DNA of 64,000 bases from Bacteroidales bacterium (GCA_016285455.1 JAEEQS010000002.1:62001-126000), one strand, 5' to 3'; numbered from the stretch's first letter, positions 34,578-43,971 are shown. Notes: generated from the sequence alone by a model not told the origin. Numbers and translations: made by a program.

Positions 34578-35288
34578 ATGACATTGCTCACGTTTTTACT
34601 CCAGGCAGATACTGCGCAGGCGCTGACAGAAGCAGCAGCCGCAGTTGCCACCAAAGAAAAAGTAACATTCTCAATGATTGACATGGCCGTAAAGGGAGGA
34701 TGGCTGATGATTCCTCTGATAATTCTAAGTTTGATTACCATCTACATTTTCGGAATGAAATGGTGGACAATCAGCCGCGCGTCCAAGATTGATCCTAACT
34801 TCATGAGAGACATCAGAGACTACATCCACGAAGGCAAGATCTCTGCCGCCCAGAATCTCTGCCGCCAGCACGATACTCCTGTATCTCACCTTGTTGAGAA
34901 GGGCATAGAGAGAATGGGAAGACCTCTGACAGACATTCAGGCTGCCGTGGAGAATATGGGAAACATAGAAGTTGCAAGGCTTGAGAAAGGCCTTCCTACC
35001 CTGGCTTCAATTGCAGGCGGCGCCCCTATGATCGGATTCCTGGGAACTGTTCTGGGAATGGTGCAGGCTTTCTTCAACATGAGCCAGGCAGGCAACAACA
35101 TAGACATCACCCTGCTTTCCGGAGGTATCTACACCGCAATGATCACCACCGTGGCCGGTCTGATTGTGGGAATTCTGGCGTACTTCGGCTATAACTACCT
35201 TACATCCAAGGTATCAGACCTGGTGTTCACTCTTCAGAGCAATACAATTGAATTTATGGATCTGCTCCACGAACCGGCAAAAAAGTAA
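34578..35288 (+). CDS. exbB: ExbB/TolQ-type proton channel subunit
   Basis: A 236-residue inner-membrane protein. Hydrophobic segments lie near residues 38-58 (GWLMIPLIILSLITIYIFGM), 140-165 (GAPMIGFLGTVLGMVQAFF) and 178-200 (GGIYTAMITTVAGLIVGILAYFGY). The conserved ExbB core GxPxIGFLGTVxGM and the ITTVAGL helix are intact. With ExbD it uses the proton gradient to drive TonB, which energises outer-membrane receptors. It is followed 3 bases later by exbD and then a TonB-like gene, making a dedicated energy-transduction operon. Confidence 0.93.
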   Translation: MTLLTFLLQADTAQALTEAAAAVATKEKVTFSMIDMAVKGGWLMIPLIILSLITIYIFGMKWWTISRASKIDPNFMRDIRDYIHEGKISAAQNLCRQHDTPVSHLVEKGIERMGRPLTDIQAAVENMGNIEVARLEKGLPTLASIAGGAPMIGFLGTVLGMVQAFFNMSQAGNNIDITLLSGGIYTAMITTVAGLIVGILAYFGYNYLTSKVSDLVFTLQSNTIEFMDLLHEPAKK

Positions 35289-35291
35289 GCT

Positions 35292-35705
35292 ATGGCAATC
35301 AAACAGCGAAACAAGGTGAATGCAGCTTTCAGCATGTCCTCTATGACGGACATTGTGTTCCTGCTGCTGATATTCTTCCTTGTGACAAGCACACTCATAA
35401 ACCCTAACGCCCTGAAGCTTCTTCTGCCAAAGAGCACCAACCAGATCTCGGCCAAGCCTCAGGTTAGCGTTTCCATCAAGCACTACCAGGAGAACAACAC
35501 CTTCTCGTACCACATTAACGGATTAAAGCAGGAAACTCCGTTTGAGCAGGTGGAAGTTTCTATTCAGGCCCTTTTGCAGAACACAGACGAGCCTACGTTC
35601 ACCATACTCGCGGACCAGAGCGTCCCTATCGAGAAAGTGGTTGAACTGATGAACATTGCAAAGCGCAACCAGTACAAGGTTATACTTGCTACTGCACCGG
35701 AATAA
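35292..35705 (+). CDS. exbD: ExbD/TolR-type biopolymer transport protein
   Basis: A 137-residue protein with one N-terminal membrane helix (MTDIVFLLLIFFLVTSTLI). The conserved proton-relay aspartate is in SMTDIVFLLLIFF. The periplasmic domain ends EKVVELMNIAKRNQYKVILAT, as in ExbD (the VxxVxxxxxxxGxxxxxxAT pattern). It partners with the ExbB encoded 3 bases upstream. A single ExbD is present, where many Bacteroidota operons have two. Confidence 0.93.
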   Translation: MAIKQRNKVNAAFSMSSMTDIVFLLLIFFLVTSTLINPNALKLLLPKSTNQISAKPQVSVSIKHYQENNTFSYHINGLKQETPFEQVEVSIQALLQNTDEPTFTILADQSVPIEKVVELMNIAKRNQYKVILATAPE

Positions 35706-35721
35706 TATAAAAAACAAGCAA

Positions 35722-36483
35722 ATGTACTCCCTGACAAAGCAGCAGCGGCAGGCCAAGGAAGGCAAGCGGATAGGCGTGGTTCTGACCATAGCCTTTCACG
35801 TGGTGCTGCTTTTTGTCCTGGGAATAACAGGCTTCAAACTCGTCTATCCGCCTCCTGCAGAAAAGGGCATACTTCTGGAAATCCCCATAGAGGAAATTCC
35901 GAGAAAAGCCGTTCAGAGAAAATCTCCTGAACCAAGAGCACCGGAGGCCGACCCTAAGAAGGAAGTCAATATTGTCCAGAAGGCCAAGGCTCCTTTGCAG
36001 AGCGACAAGTCCAATGCAGGAAAGCCTCAAACCGCCCAGGGCAAGGGAGACGTTGAAATCCCTGAGCCTAAGCGTGAAATAGACAAGAGAGCCCTCTTCC
36101 CTAGCGCAGACAACAAGAAAGACACGGGCAAACCTCAAACCGCCGATGAGGCTTCAGGAGACCTCAAGGCAGGCCATGCAAAAGGCAACACAGAAAGCGG
36201 CAAACTCAACGGCAAACCTTCCGTAAGGCTGGAAGGACGCTCAACTCTGGGCTCCCTTCCTCTACCTGCCTACACCGTCAACGAAAGCGGAACAGTTGTG
36301 GTCAAAATCGTTGTCAACGAACAAGGCATCGTCACCAACGCCATCCCTGGCCAGAAAGGCACAACCACCAACAACTCAACTCTCTGGAACGCAGCCAAGC
36401 AGGCCGCTCTCAAGGCCCGCTTCTCCCCTTCCGACGCCCCTACCCAGGTTGGCTACATCACCTACGTCTTCACCCTCCAGTAA
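35722..36483 (+). CDS. TonB-like energy transducer protein
   Basis: A 253-residue protein from ATG 35722 (MYSLTKQQRQ); earlier in-frame starts overlap exbD. A short basic cytoplasmic segment is followed by a membrane helix (IGVVLTIAFHVVLLFVLGITGF) with the His expected in TonB helices. A long Pro/Lys-rich periplasmic linker (PEPRAPEADPKKE, IPEPKREIDKR) leads to a C-terminal domain beginning around YTVNESGTVVVKIVVNEQGI and ending VGYITYVFTLQ, a shortened TonB-C-like fold. It should span the periplasm and transmit ExbBD-derived energy to TonB-dependent receptors. The C-terminal domain is divergent from classical TonB, so a TolA-like role is possible. Confidence 0.8.
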   Translation: MYSLTKQQRQAKEGKRIGVVLTIAFHVVLLFVLGITGFKLVYPPPAEKGILLEIPIEEIPRKAVQRKSPEPRAPEADPKKEVNIVQKAKAPLQSDKSNAGKPQTAQGKGDVEIPEPKREIDKRALFPSADNKKDTGKPQTADEASGDLKAGHAKGNTESGKLNGKPSVRLEGRSTLGSLPLPAYTVNESGTVVVKIVVNEQGIVTNAIPGQKGTTTNNSTLWNAAKQAALKARFSPSDAPTQVGYITYVFTLQ

Positions 36484-36501
36484 GATAATAACAGATATAT
36501 A

Positions 36502-37794
36502 CTATTCAACGATAGGTATTGTCTGGTAGTCAATCATGCGGGAGATGGCACGTTGGCAGACAGGGCAGAAGAGAGGGTATGTATTGTCTCTCATCCTGCA
36601 GGTAGGGAACGGGCGGTAGATGCCCTCGGAGAGGTAGCCGCCGCCTTCATAAATGCCTACCTTGTAGTCAGATTCTACAAGAGTAGTGTAGGCCGGAAAT
36701 TTCTGGTCTGACTTTGTTACAATTTCTTTCTTTTCGATCATATCCTCCCACTTGGATTTAAAGCCTATCAAGGTGGTGATGTTTGGTTCCCACGGCTCGG
36801 TGTTCAGGTCATACTGGTCTGTGCCGTCATCGTAGAAGTACTCGTCTGCAAGGCCGGCAAAGCTGTGGCCGAACTCGTGAACCACAACAGGCATGGCCCA
36901 GCGGTTATGGGCTGCTGTAAGAACATAGGAGTTGAGAATGCCGCCACCGCCATAGTTGTCTGTGTTGGCGAGAATTATGATATGCTCATAAGGAATGCTT
37001 GCAAGGGCGTCGTGAAGGTCGAAAAGATGCAGGGTGGTAAGGTAGCGGTCTGAGTAGAAGGTGCTGAAGTGAGAAGAGAAAGCCGTCTGTTTCCAGATGT
37101 TCTTCAGAGGAATGCTCACCCCGCTTTCCTTGGACTCGACAGGCACAGCAATGAAGTTGAGTTTATCTGCCTTGCCCTTGAAAGGCTCGTAGCTAAGAAT
37201 CTGGTCTGCAGTTTCCTTTGCATCGCGATAGAAAATCTCCATTTCCTCCTTGGTATAGCCTTCTCCCACGATGGCTATATCTATGGCATCTTTGCTGTCT
37301 CCGCCCTTATGGACATAGCGGCATTTATCTATTGTATAAGGAGATGCAACGGGACGGATGAGTATGTCATCGGGATGGACAACGTGTGTAAACGAAGCTA
37401 CAATGCAATCCATCTTGTCAAAGATCTGTACGGTTACATATGATGTATTCTTTGGCATCGGCACAAGATACACGTTCTCAAAGGCCTTCCTGGTATGCTT
37501 AGCCTCCGGAGTGGATTGCCATTCTGAAAACAGCGTAGAGAAAGAGTTGCAGTATAAAACCTGATTTGTGGCTGAATCCCTGAGAGTTATCTGGCCGTTG
37601 CCCCTGAAGAGAAACCTGTCCATATTGACAGTTCTGCCCCACCAGCCGTCCAGTTTTCCCATCTTGGCGAGTGAGATTTCCGTATGGGTTGCATCGCCGG
37701 AAAAGATATAGTCCAGCCTCAGCGTATAGTCAGCTGCAAACAAGGAACTTGCCGACAACGATACGGCAGTCAGCAACAGCAAAAGCTTTTTCAT
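36502..37794 (-). CDS. Secreted M64 family metallopeptidase (IgA peptidase-like)
   Basis: A 430-residue protein from ATG 37794 (MKKLLLLLTAVSLSASSLFA, signal peptidase I-like end). The N-terminal ~120 residues are a beta-sandwich-like M64 N-domain (YTLRLDYIFSGDATHTEI). The catalytic domain starts near IDIAIVGEGYTKEEME and contains the zinc motif VVHEFGHSFAGLADEY (His306, Glu307, His310, with downstream Asp as third ligand). The family is named after a Clostridium ramosum IgA peptidase, but most members have unknown substrates, so cleavage of IgA is not implied. It starts 9 bases after the era stop and is probably co-transcribed with era. Confidence 0.92.
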   Translation of the reverse strand: MKKLLLLLTAVSLSASSLFAADYTLRLDYIFSGDATHTEISLAKMGKLDGWWGRTVNMDRFLFRGNGQITLRDSATNQVLYCNSFSTLFSEWQSTPEAKHTRKAFENVYLVPMPKNTSYVTVQIFDKMDCIVASFTHVVHPDDILIRPVASPYTIDKCRYVHKGGDSKDAIDIAIVGEGYTKEEMEIFYRDAKETADQILSYEPFKGKADKLNFIAVPVESKESGVSIPLKNIWKQTAFSSHFSTFYSDRYLTTLHLFDLHDALASIPYEHIIILANTDNYGGGGILNSYVLTAAHNRWAMPVVVHEFGHSFAGLADEYFYDDGTDQYDLNTEPWEPNITTLIGFKSKWEDMIEKKEIVTKSDQKFPAYTTLVESDYKVGIYEGGGYLSEGIYRPFPTCRMRDNTYPLFCPVCQRAISRMIDYQTIPIVE

Positions 37795-37803
37795 TTTCAA
37801 CGA

Positions 37804-38697
37804 TTATTGTATGTAACCAAATTTCTTGAGTTCGCGCTTGTTCTCCCTCCAGGAAGGATCAACCTTTACGAAGATCTTCAGGAAGACTTTCTTCTGGAAG
37901 AAGTTTTCCATCTCTTTGCGGGCCTGGGTTCCAACGCGTTTGAGGGCAGCGCCTTTCTTTCCGATGATAATGCCTTTCTGCGATTCCCTCACGACATTGA
38001 TTACGGCCTCTATAGAATAAAGTTCTTCCGTTTCCTGGAAACTCTCAATCACAACCTCAGCGCAGTAAGGGATTTCTTTGGTGTAGTTCTCAAGAATCTT
38101 CTCCCTCAGGATCTCGGAGGCGAAGAAACGCAGATTCCTGTCTGTGAAGACATCCTTGTCGTACCAGGCCGGCTGCTGAGGAAGAAGGGTAACGATTTTC
38201 TTCAGGAGAATATCCGTATTGAGGTTGTTCAGGGCGCTCATCGGAAGGATATCTGCCTTTGGAACCAGGCCGTGCCATTTCTCCACCAGTGCACCAAGAG
38301 CTTCATCGCTGAGAACCTTGTCAATCTTGTTGACTACAACTATTACAGGAACGGAGAGAAGGTTGAGCTTGTCTACATATTCCTTATTCTTCTCGGAAGT
38401 CTCGTAAACATCGGTGACATAGATAATTATATCTGCGTCGCCGATGGCGGTGTCTACAAAGTTCATCATTGCTTCCTGAAGCTCGTAGCTTGGCTTGAGG
38501 ATGCCCGGAGTGTCTGAAAAGACAATCTGGTAATCGTCTCCATTGACAATGCCCATAATCCTGTGACGGGTGGTCTGGGCTTTGGCGGTTACGATGGAAA
38601 GCTTCTCGCCAACGAGGGCGTTCATAAGGGTGGACTTGCCCACGTTAGGATTGCCGATTATGTTCACGAAGCCGGAACGGAAAGTCTTTTCTTCCAT
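37804..38697 (-). CDS. era: GTPase Era
   Basis: A 297-residue protein from ATG 38697 (MEEKTFRSGFVNIIGNPNVG). G1 GNPNVGKS (15-22), G2 with TTRHRIMG, G3 DTPG, G4 NKID and a C-terminal KH domain (IIGKKGAALKRVGTQARKEM) are all present, and the ending WRENKRELKKFGY is Era-typical. Era binds the 3' end of 16S rRNA and is needed for 30S assembly. An in-frame extension upstream to 38769 lies inside the pseudouridine synthase gene and is not used. The gene lies 14 bases after that gene's stop. Confidence 0.97.
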   Translation of the reverse strand: MEEKTFRSGFVNIIGNPNVGKSTLMNALVGEKLSIVTAKAQTTRHRIMGIVNGDDYQIVFSDTPGILKPSYELQEAMMNFVDTAIGDADIIIYVTDVYETSEKNKEYVDKLNLLSVPVIVVVNKIDKVLSDEALGALVEKWHGLVPKADILPMSALNNLNTDILLKKIVTLLPQQPAWYDKDVFTDRNLRFFASEILREKILENYTKEIPYCAEVVIESFQETEELYSIEAVINVVRESQKGIIIGKKGAALKRVGTQARKEMENFFQKKVFLKIFVKVDPSWRENKRELKKFGYIQ

Positions 38698-38711
38698 ATT
38701 CGGATGATTGT

Positions 38712-39887
38712 TTATTCGTAAGATCCCATCTTGAGAATGGCGAGTTCCTTTTCTGTGAGGAAACGCCACTGTCCCCTTCTGAGGTTTTTCTTTGTAAGTC
38801 CCGCAAAATAAACGCGGTCCAGCTTTTCAACATTGTAGCCCAGAGCCTCAAAGATTCTTCTGACGATGCGGTTGCGTCCGCTGTGGATTTCTATGCCGAC
38901 CTGAGTCTGGTCTCCGTCTATGTATGACAGTGCGTCTGCGTTGATCATTCCGTCATCCAGGTAAACTCCCTTGAGAATCTTGTCAAAGTCTGCCTGGGAA
39001 AGGTTTTTATCCAGGAAGACGTGGTAGATTTTCTTCTTGTTGTATGAAGGATGCGTGAGCTTTTCCGTCATGTCTCCGTCATTGGTAAGAAGGAGAACGC
39101 CGGTGGTGTCTCTGTCAAGACGGCCAACCGGATAAACCCTCTGCGGGCACTTTCCTGCAATAAGATCCATCACAGTCTTGCGGGCGTGCGGATCGTCTGT
39201 AGTGGTAACGCAGTTCTTAGGCTTGTTCATTATGATGTAAACCTTTTCCTCTCCCTGGAGAAGTTTGCCGTCCAAACGTACTTCGTCTGTCTGGAAGACC
39301 TTGGTTCCAAGTTCTGTAACGGTCTGGCCGTTAACGGTTATCATACCTTGCTGGATGTATTCGTCTGCTTCTCTGCGGGAGCAGATTCCGGAATTGGCAA
39401 TGAAGCGGTTCAGGCGGATTCCCTCTTCCAGCTTTGCCTTAGGCTTGCGAGGCTTTGGAGTATAGACCTGAGTCTGGGCCTTGCGAGGAGGAAGAACCGC
39501 TTCCCTTCCTTCCAGCTGGCTTCTTACCTGCTCAAAATCGCCGCGGGTGCGTTTTTTCCCTGCCTCAGGATTGGAGAATGTCCTCTTGATGGCCGCCGAT
39601 GTCCTGCCGGAAGTTGAATATCTCTTCGGAGCCTCTTTGCCTTTCGGAGAGAAAGAGCGTTTAGGAGCATCTGAACTTCTCGGCTTGAAGGATCTTTTCG
39701 GAGCATCTGAAGACTTGGCTGAGAATGAACGCTTTGAAGCACCTGAACTCTTTGCGCCGAATGAACGCTTTGAAGCGCCTGAACTCTTTGCGCCAAATGA
39801 ACGTTTCGGGCCTTTTGGGTTTCTTTTTGCGGAAGAAGGCTTTCTTGTTCTGGAAGCAGCTCTTCCCGTATTTGCTTGTCTTGCCAT
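38712..39887 (-). CDS. rluB: RluB/RsuA-family rRNA pseudouridine synthase with repetitive basic N-terminal extension
   Basis: A 391-residue protein. Residues ~1-150 are a basic, low-complexity extension with five 12-residue repeats of the type KRSFGAKSSGAS (residues 28-87). The S4 RNA-binding domain follows (IRLNRFIANSGICSRREADE), then the catalytic domain with the active-site Asp in VGRLDRDTTGVLLLTNDGD and the C-terminal GRNRIVRRIFEALGYNV. It isomerises a uridine in ribosomal RNA, most likely 23S. The core is of normal length, so the extension is an addition, probably an extra RNA-binding arm. A TATCTTTG promoter box lies about 20 bases upstream. The gene is followed by era, another ribosome-maturation factor. 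Confidence 0.9.
   Translation of the reverse strand: MARQANTGRAASRTRKPSSAKRNPKGPKRSFGAKSSGASKRSFGAKSSGASKRSFSAKSSDAPKRSFKPRSSDAPKRSFSPKGKEAPKRYSTSGRTSAAIKRTFSNPEAGKKRTRGDFEQVRSQLEGREAVLPPRKAQTQVYTPKPRKPKAKLEEGIRLNRFIANSGICSRREADEYIQQGMITVNGQTVTELGTKVFQTDEVRLDGKLLQGEEKVYIIMNKPKNCVTTTDDPHARKTVMDLIAGKCPQRVYPVGRLDRDTTGVLLLTNDGDMTEKLTHPSYNKKKIYHVFLDKNLSQADFDKILKGVYLDDGMINADALSYIDGDQTQVGIEIHSGRNRIVRRIFEALGYNVEKLDRVYFAGLTKKNLRRGQWRFLTEKELAILKMGSYE
39627..39806 (-). repeat. 36-bp tandem repeats in the pseudouridine synthase N-terminus
   Basis: Five consecutive 36-base units encode KRSF-x-x-K/R-S-S-x-A-S/P dodecapeptides (the last unit has KGKEAP). The two units nearest the start codon are almost identical at the DNA level; later ones diverge. 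Period and composition show coding-repeat expansion rather than a non-coding array. Confidence 0.8.
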
Positions 39888-39907
39888 AATTCTACTTGTT
39901 TATCTTG

Positions 39908-39915
39908 CAAAGATA
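39908..39915 (-). promoter_or_regulatory. Bacteroidota -7 promoter box for rluB-era
   Basis: Minus-strand TATCTTTG matches TAnnTTTG exactly and ends 20 bases before the rluB ATG (39887). A plus-strand TACATTTA at 39937-39944 (one mismatch) may serve the divergent ABC permease gene, so the two promoters are back to back. Confidence 0.5.
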
Positions 39916-39964
39916 GGCCGATTAAACTATTTTTCCTACATTTACGGCTCTAAAAGTTAAGGGC

Positions 39965-41224
39965 ATGGAAAGAAAGAGAAGAGCGATAATGGCACCGCTG
40001 GTCAGGGAGAATGTGAAAGTCGCCCTTAAATCCATCAAAAGCAACAAGCTAAGAAGCACTCTTACCATACTGATGATAGCCTTCGGCATCACGTCCCTGC
40101 TGGGAATCCTTACTGCCACGGAGGCCCTCAAGCATCAGGTCAACGAGAGTTTTGCATCCATAGGATCCCAGTCTTTTTTCATCAGCTCTGAATTCAGGGC
40201 CTCCGGAGAAAGAACGGGAAGAATCCGCAACAACAGCGCCATCAGTTACTTTCAGGCCACAAGTTTCAAAGACAACTTCTCTCCGGAAACACCTTGCGTA
40301 GTATCTGTCTTCTGCAGAAACGGTGGAATTACCTTCAAGAGAGCAGACAAAAGCACCAATCCCAATTCAACCGCAATACTCAGCGATGAGGATTATGTCC
40401 TTTTCAACAACTTTACTATAGAAAAAGGCAGAGACCTGAACAAGAAGGACATACGAGACGCCGCTTTCGTGTGCGTGTTAGGAAGCAGCGTGGCCGCAAC
40501 CCTTTTCGACAGCTCGGAGAATCCGCTGGGAAGCAACATCAGCATAGGCGGAAGCCCCTATATGGTGGTGGGCGTGCTCAAGAAATCTTCAGCTGGAGGA
40601 ATGAACAACATAGACCAGGCGGTTATCCTGCCCGTAACCAACGGAAGGGCCCGCTTTACTACCAACTCTTTCTCCATAGGCATACGCCCCGCTTCCAGCC
40701 AGGCAGATATGCAGAACCTCTATGCAGAAGCTGAAAACTACTTCCGCTCCATTAGAAGGCTCTCTCCGGCGGATCAGACAGACTTTGGCATAAGCTATAA
40801 CGAGACAATGGCCAAGGAGGCGGACAAAACTCTGGGAACCATAACTTTGATTGCCGGAATCATAGGTCTGATAACCCTCCTGGGAGCGGCCATCGGCCTT
40901 ATGAACATAATGCTTGTAAGCGTAAAGGAAAGGACGGCGGAAATCGGAATCAGGAAAGCCATAGGAGCCTCCGCCAAGCTGATCCGCCAGCAATTCCTGG
41001 TGGAAAGCATAGCCATTGCCCAGATCGGCTGCGTTATAGGAATCATACTGGGACTTCTGGCTGGAGCTCTGGTGGTGGCTATTACAAAAGCCTCATTCAT
41101 AGTCCCGTGGGTTTGGATAATCGCCGCCGTGCTGATGTGCGTGGCTGTGGGAGTTGCCAGCGGCTACCTCCCTGCCAAAAAGGCCGCGGCGCTGGATCCT
41201 ATTGAGGCTCTCAGATACGAATAG
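39965..41224 (+). CDS. ABC transporter permease, MacB/FtsX type
   Basis: A 419-residue protein with an N-terminal membrane helix ([20 protein letters not shown]), a periplasmic domain of ~220 residues and three C-terminal helices ([40 protein letters not shown] and [17 protein letters not shown]). It ends [31 protein letters not shown] is the FtsX/MacB coupling motif. Such permeases work with a separate ATPase to move lipoproteins, peptides or macrolides, or as mechanotransmission devices. No ATPase gene is adjacent, so the partner must be elsewhere. An alternative start is ATG 39989, eight codons in. The promoter box TACATTTA is 20 bases upstream. Confidence 0.9.
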   Translation: MERKRRAIMAPLVRENVKVALKSIKSNKLRSTLTILMIAFGITSLLGILTATEALKHQVNESFASIGSQSFFISSEFRASGERTGRIRNNSAISYFQATSFKDNFSPETPCVVSVFCRNGGITFKRADKSTNPNSTAILSDEDYVLFNNFTIEKGRDLNKKDIRDAAFVCVLGSSVAATLFDSSENPLGSNISIGGSPYMVVGVLKKSSAGGMNNIDQAVILPVTNGRARFTTNSFSIGIRPASSQADMQNLYAEAENYFRSIRRLSPADQTDFGISYNETMAKEADKTLGTITLIAGIIGLITLLGAAIGLMNIMLVSVKERTAEIGIRKAIGASAKLIRQQFLVESIAIAQIGCVIGIILGLLAGALVVAITKASFIVPWVWIIAAVLMCVAVGVASGYLPAKKAAALDPIEALRYE

Positions 41225-41227
41225 AAT

Positions 41228-41256
41228 TTTGAAGGCGCGATTTTTTCGTAAATTTG
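41228..41256 (+). promoter_or_regulatory. Promoter of parC-aroK
   Basis: TTTG at 41228-41231 and TAAATTTG at 41249-41256 match both Bacteroides promoter elements, separated by 17 bases, slightly short. The parC ATG at 41284 is 27 bases downstream. The promoter begins four bases after the ABC permease stop. Confidence 0.55.
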
Positions 41257-41283
41257 CGCTCGGGAAAAAACAAGAGATACAAA

Positions 41284-43971
41284 ATGTCAGATATAGAGAG
41301 GGAAGATATTGCTCAGGAAGAATTGCAGAACGATGAGCCGAAAGGCAAGTTCTCAAAGCTTCTTAAAGAGGGAGAAAACAAGTACAGGCTTCCGGGAATG
41401 TTCCGGAACTGGTTCCTGGACTATGCTTCATATGTTATTCTGGACCGCGCCGTACCGCATATAGAAGACGGCCTGAAGCCGGTTCAGAGAAGGATTCTGC
41501 ATGCAATGCGGAAGATCCACGACGGTTCTCTGATCAAGGTGGCCACCATCGTGGGAGAAACCATGAAATACCATCCCCACAGCGACGCCTCCATCAAGGA
41601 TGCGCTGGTGCAGATCGGGCAGAAAAACCTGCTGATAGACTGCCAGGGAAACTGGGGAAACACCATAACCGGAGACGAAGCAGCAGCAGGAAGATACATT
41701 GAGGGAAGGCTTTCCAACTTTGCCCTTGAGGTGGTCTTCAATCCAAAGACCACGGAGTGGATGAACTCCTACGACGGCAGGAACAAGGAGCCTGTCACCC
41801 TTCCGGTCAAGTTCCCGCTGGTTCTGTACCAAGGAGCGGACGGTATTGCCGTAGGACTCAACTGCAAGATTCTTCCGCACAACTTCAACGAAATCATAGA
41901 CGCCTCCATCGCTTTCCTCCGGGGAGAGGAATACCATCTCTATCCAGATTTCCCTTCAGGAGGAATAATGGACGTGAGCCGCTATGCAGACGGCAAACGC
42001 GGCGGCAAGATTACAGTCAGGGCCAGAATCCTCAAGGTAGACAAGAAAACCCTGAAAATCACTGAGCTTCCTTTCGGAAAAAATTCCGGCAACATACTCC
42101 AGAGCATCATAGCCGCCAACGACAAGGGCAAGATCAAGGTCCGCAAAGTTGAGGACCTCAGCGGAAAGAAGGCGGAAATCGTGGTTACCCTGGCTGCCGG
42201 AGAATCTCCGGACAAGACCATAGACGCCCTTTACGCGTTTACAGACTGCCAGGTTTCCATAAATCCTAACACCTGCGTCATAAAAGACAACAAGCCGCAT
42301 TTTCTTACTGTATCCGAAGTGCTGGAATTCAGCACGCTGCGCACCCGAGACCTTCTGAAGAAGGAGCTGGAGATAAAGCTCAGCGAACTGGAAGACAGCT
42401 GGCATGCCCTCTCCCTTGAGAAAATCTTTTTTGAAGAAGGCAAGTACAAGCTGCTGGAAGACAAGAAGACCAGAAGCTGGGACAGCCAGGTGAACGAGAT
42501 CCACAAAGCCTTGAAAGTTTACGAGCCGCTTCTTCACCAGAAAGTTACAAGAGACGATGTTCTCAAGCTGGTGGAAAAGCCTGTAAGGAAAATTTCACGT
42601 TTCGATATCAAGGAATGCAACGCCAAAATAGACAACGTAGAAAAGGAAATTGCCAAAGTCCATCGCGATCTTGAAAACCTTACAGAGGTCACGATAGAAT
42701 ACTTCCAGAGCCTGAAAGAAAAATACGGAGAGGCCTATCCGAGATGCACTGAGATTTCCAACCTTGAAACCATTCAGGTTGCCAGGGTGGCCGTTGCCAA
42801 CGCCAAACTCTACGCCAACTTTGAAGAGGGCTTCATAGGAATGGCTCTCAAGAAAGACGACAACGCTGAATTCGTATGCAACTGTTCAGATATAGACGAT
42901 ATCATTGTCTTCCTGCAGAACGGTAAGTATCTGGTTACCAAGGTATCTGACAAGGCCTTCGTAGGCAAGGGCATAATCCACGCGGCTGTCTTCCAGAAGA
43001 ATGACCTCAGAACCATCTACAATGTCATCTACCGCGACGGAAAGGCCGGCAACAACTATGTAAAGAGATTTGCCGTTTCTTCCGTTACCAGAGACAAGGA
43101 GTATGACGTTACACTTGGAACTGCAGACAGCAAAATTCTCTGGTTTACCGCCAACCATAACGGAGAGGCGGAAACCGTAAAGGTCAACCTCCGTCCAAGG
43201 CTAAAGCTCAAGAAGCTGAACTTCGACTACGACTTTGCAACTCTTGCAATCAAGGGAAGAACCTCCAGGGGCAATCTCTTGAGCAAGAACCCTATAAGCA
43301 AAATCACCCTGAAGGCAAAGGGCGGTTCAACAATCGGCGACAAGCCTCTTTGGTTTGATACAGACGTCAACCGCCTCAACGAAGACAAGCGAGGAACATA
43401 CCTGGGCAAGTTCAAAGACGAAGACCGCATTCTTGCTGTTTACAAGAACGGCACCTACGCCACTACCAGCCAGGATCTTAACAACCACTACGAGGGAGAG
43501 CTCATCAGGGTTGAGAAGTTTGATCCTGCAAAGGTCTATGCCGCCGTATACTACGATGCAGAAAGCGAGAAGTTCTACCTCAAGAGGTTCAAGTTTGAGC
43601 TGAACAATAACCCTTCCAATATTTTCATAAGCGAGGCGGAAGGATCATATCTAGTGGCCATCACTTCGGCAACGGGAAGCCAGGTGGTTCTGCAGTTCGG
43701 CGGAAAGCACGAAGGAAGGCAGAACGAAGCGATAAGCGTAGATTCTTTCATCGCCGAGAAAGGCTGGAAGGCAAAAGGAAAGAGGCTCACCCAGTTTGAA
43801 GTTGAGAAGGTTGTGCTGATAGAGCCTCCTGTGCTTGAGGAAGATGAATACGAGGAAGAGGAGGAGACCCCTGAGAGCCCTAAGGAAGATATTCCGGAAG
43901 ACATTGATTTCCCTGAAGAAGAAGACAGCCAGGATTCCTGGGAAGGAGAAGACGAACCAACCCTATTCTAA
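41284..43971 (+). CDS. parC: DNA topoisomerase IV subunit A
   Basis: An 895-residue protein from ATG 41284 (MSDIEREDIAQ). The breakage-reunion domain has the active-site Tyr138 in AAGRYIEGRLSNFAL, the helix-turn-helix HPHSDASIKDALVQIGQ, and QGNWGNTITGDEAAAGRYIE. The C-terminal half (DNA-wrapping region) lacks an obvious GyrA box, which favours topoisomerase IV over gyrase. The last ~45 residues are very acidic (EEDEYEEEEETPESPKED). The enzyme decatenates daughter chromosomes. parE is not in the window. aroK begins on the base after the stop codon, so the two are co-translated. Confidence 0.92.
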   Translation: MSDIEREDIAQEELQNDEPKGKFSKLLKEGENKYRLPGMFRNWFLDYASYVILDRAVPHIEDGLKPVQRRILHAMRKIHDGSLIKVATIVGETMKYHPHSDASIKDALVQIGQKNLLIDCQGNWGNTITGDEAAAGRYIEGRLSNFALEVVFNPKTTEWMNSYDGRNKEPVTLPVKFPLVLYQGADGIAVGLNCKILPHNFNEIIDASIAFLRGEEYHLYPDFPSGGIMDVSRYADGKRGGKITVRARILKVDKKTLKITELPFGKNSGNILQSIIAANDKGKIKVRKVEDLSGKKAEIVVTLAAGESPDKTIDALYAFTDCQVSINPNTCVIKDNKPHFLTVSEVLEFSTLRTRDLLKKELEIKLSELEDSWHALSLEKIFFEEGKYKLLEDKKTRSWDSQVNEIHKALKVYEPLLHQKVTRDDVLKLVEKPVRKISRFDIKECNAKIDNVEKEIAKVHRDLENLTEVTIEYFQSLKEKYGEAYPRCTEISNLETIQVARVAVANAKLYANFEEGFIGMALKKDDNAEFVCNCSDIDDIIVFLQNGKYLVTKVSDKAFVGKGIIHAAVFQKNDLRTIYNVIYRDGKAGNNYVKRFAVSSVTRDKEYDVTLGTADSKILWFTANHNGEAETVKVNLRPRLKLKKLNFDYDFATLAIKGRTSRGNLLSKNPISKITLKAKGGSTIGDKPLWFDTDVNRLNEDKRGTYLGKFKDEDRILAVYKNGTYATTSQDLNNHYEGELIRVEKFDPAKVYAAVYYDAESEKFYLKRFKFELNNNPSNIFISEAEGSYLVAITSATGSQVVLQFGGKHEGRQNEAISVDSFIAEKGWKAKGKRLTQFEVEKVVLIEPPVLEEDEYEEEEETPESPKEDIPEDIDFPEEEDSQDSWEGEDEPTLF

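Noticed and set aside
41284-43971. Possible assignment as GyrA
   Set aside because: No GyrA box seen in the C-terminal domain and an acidic tail instead; ParC fits better, though the two are homologous.
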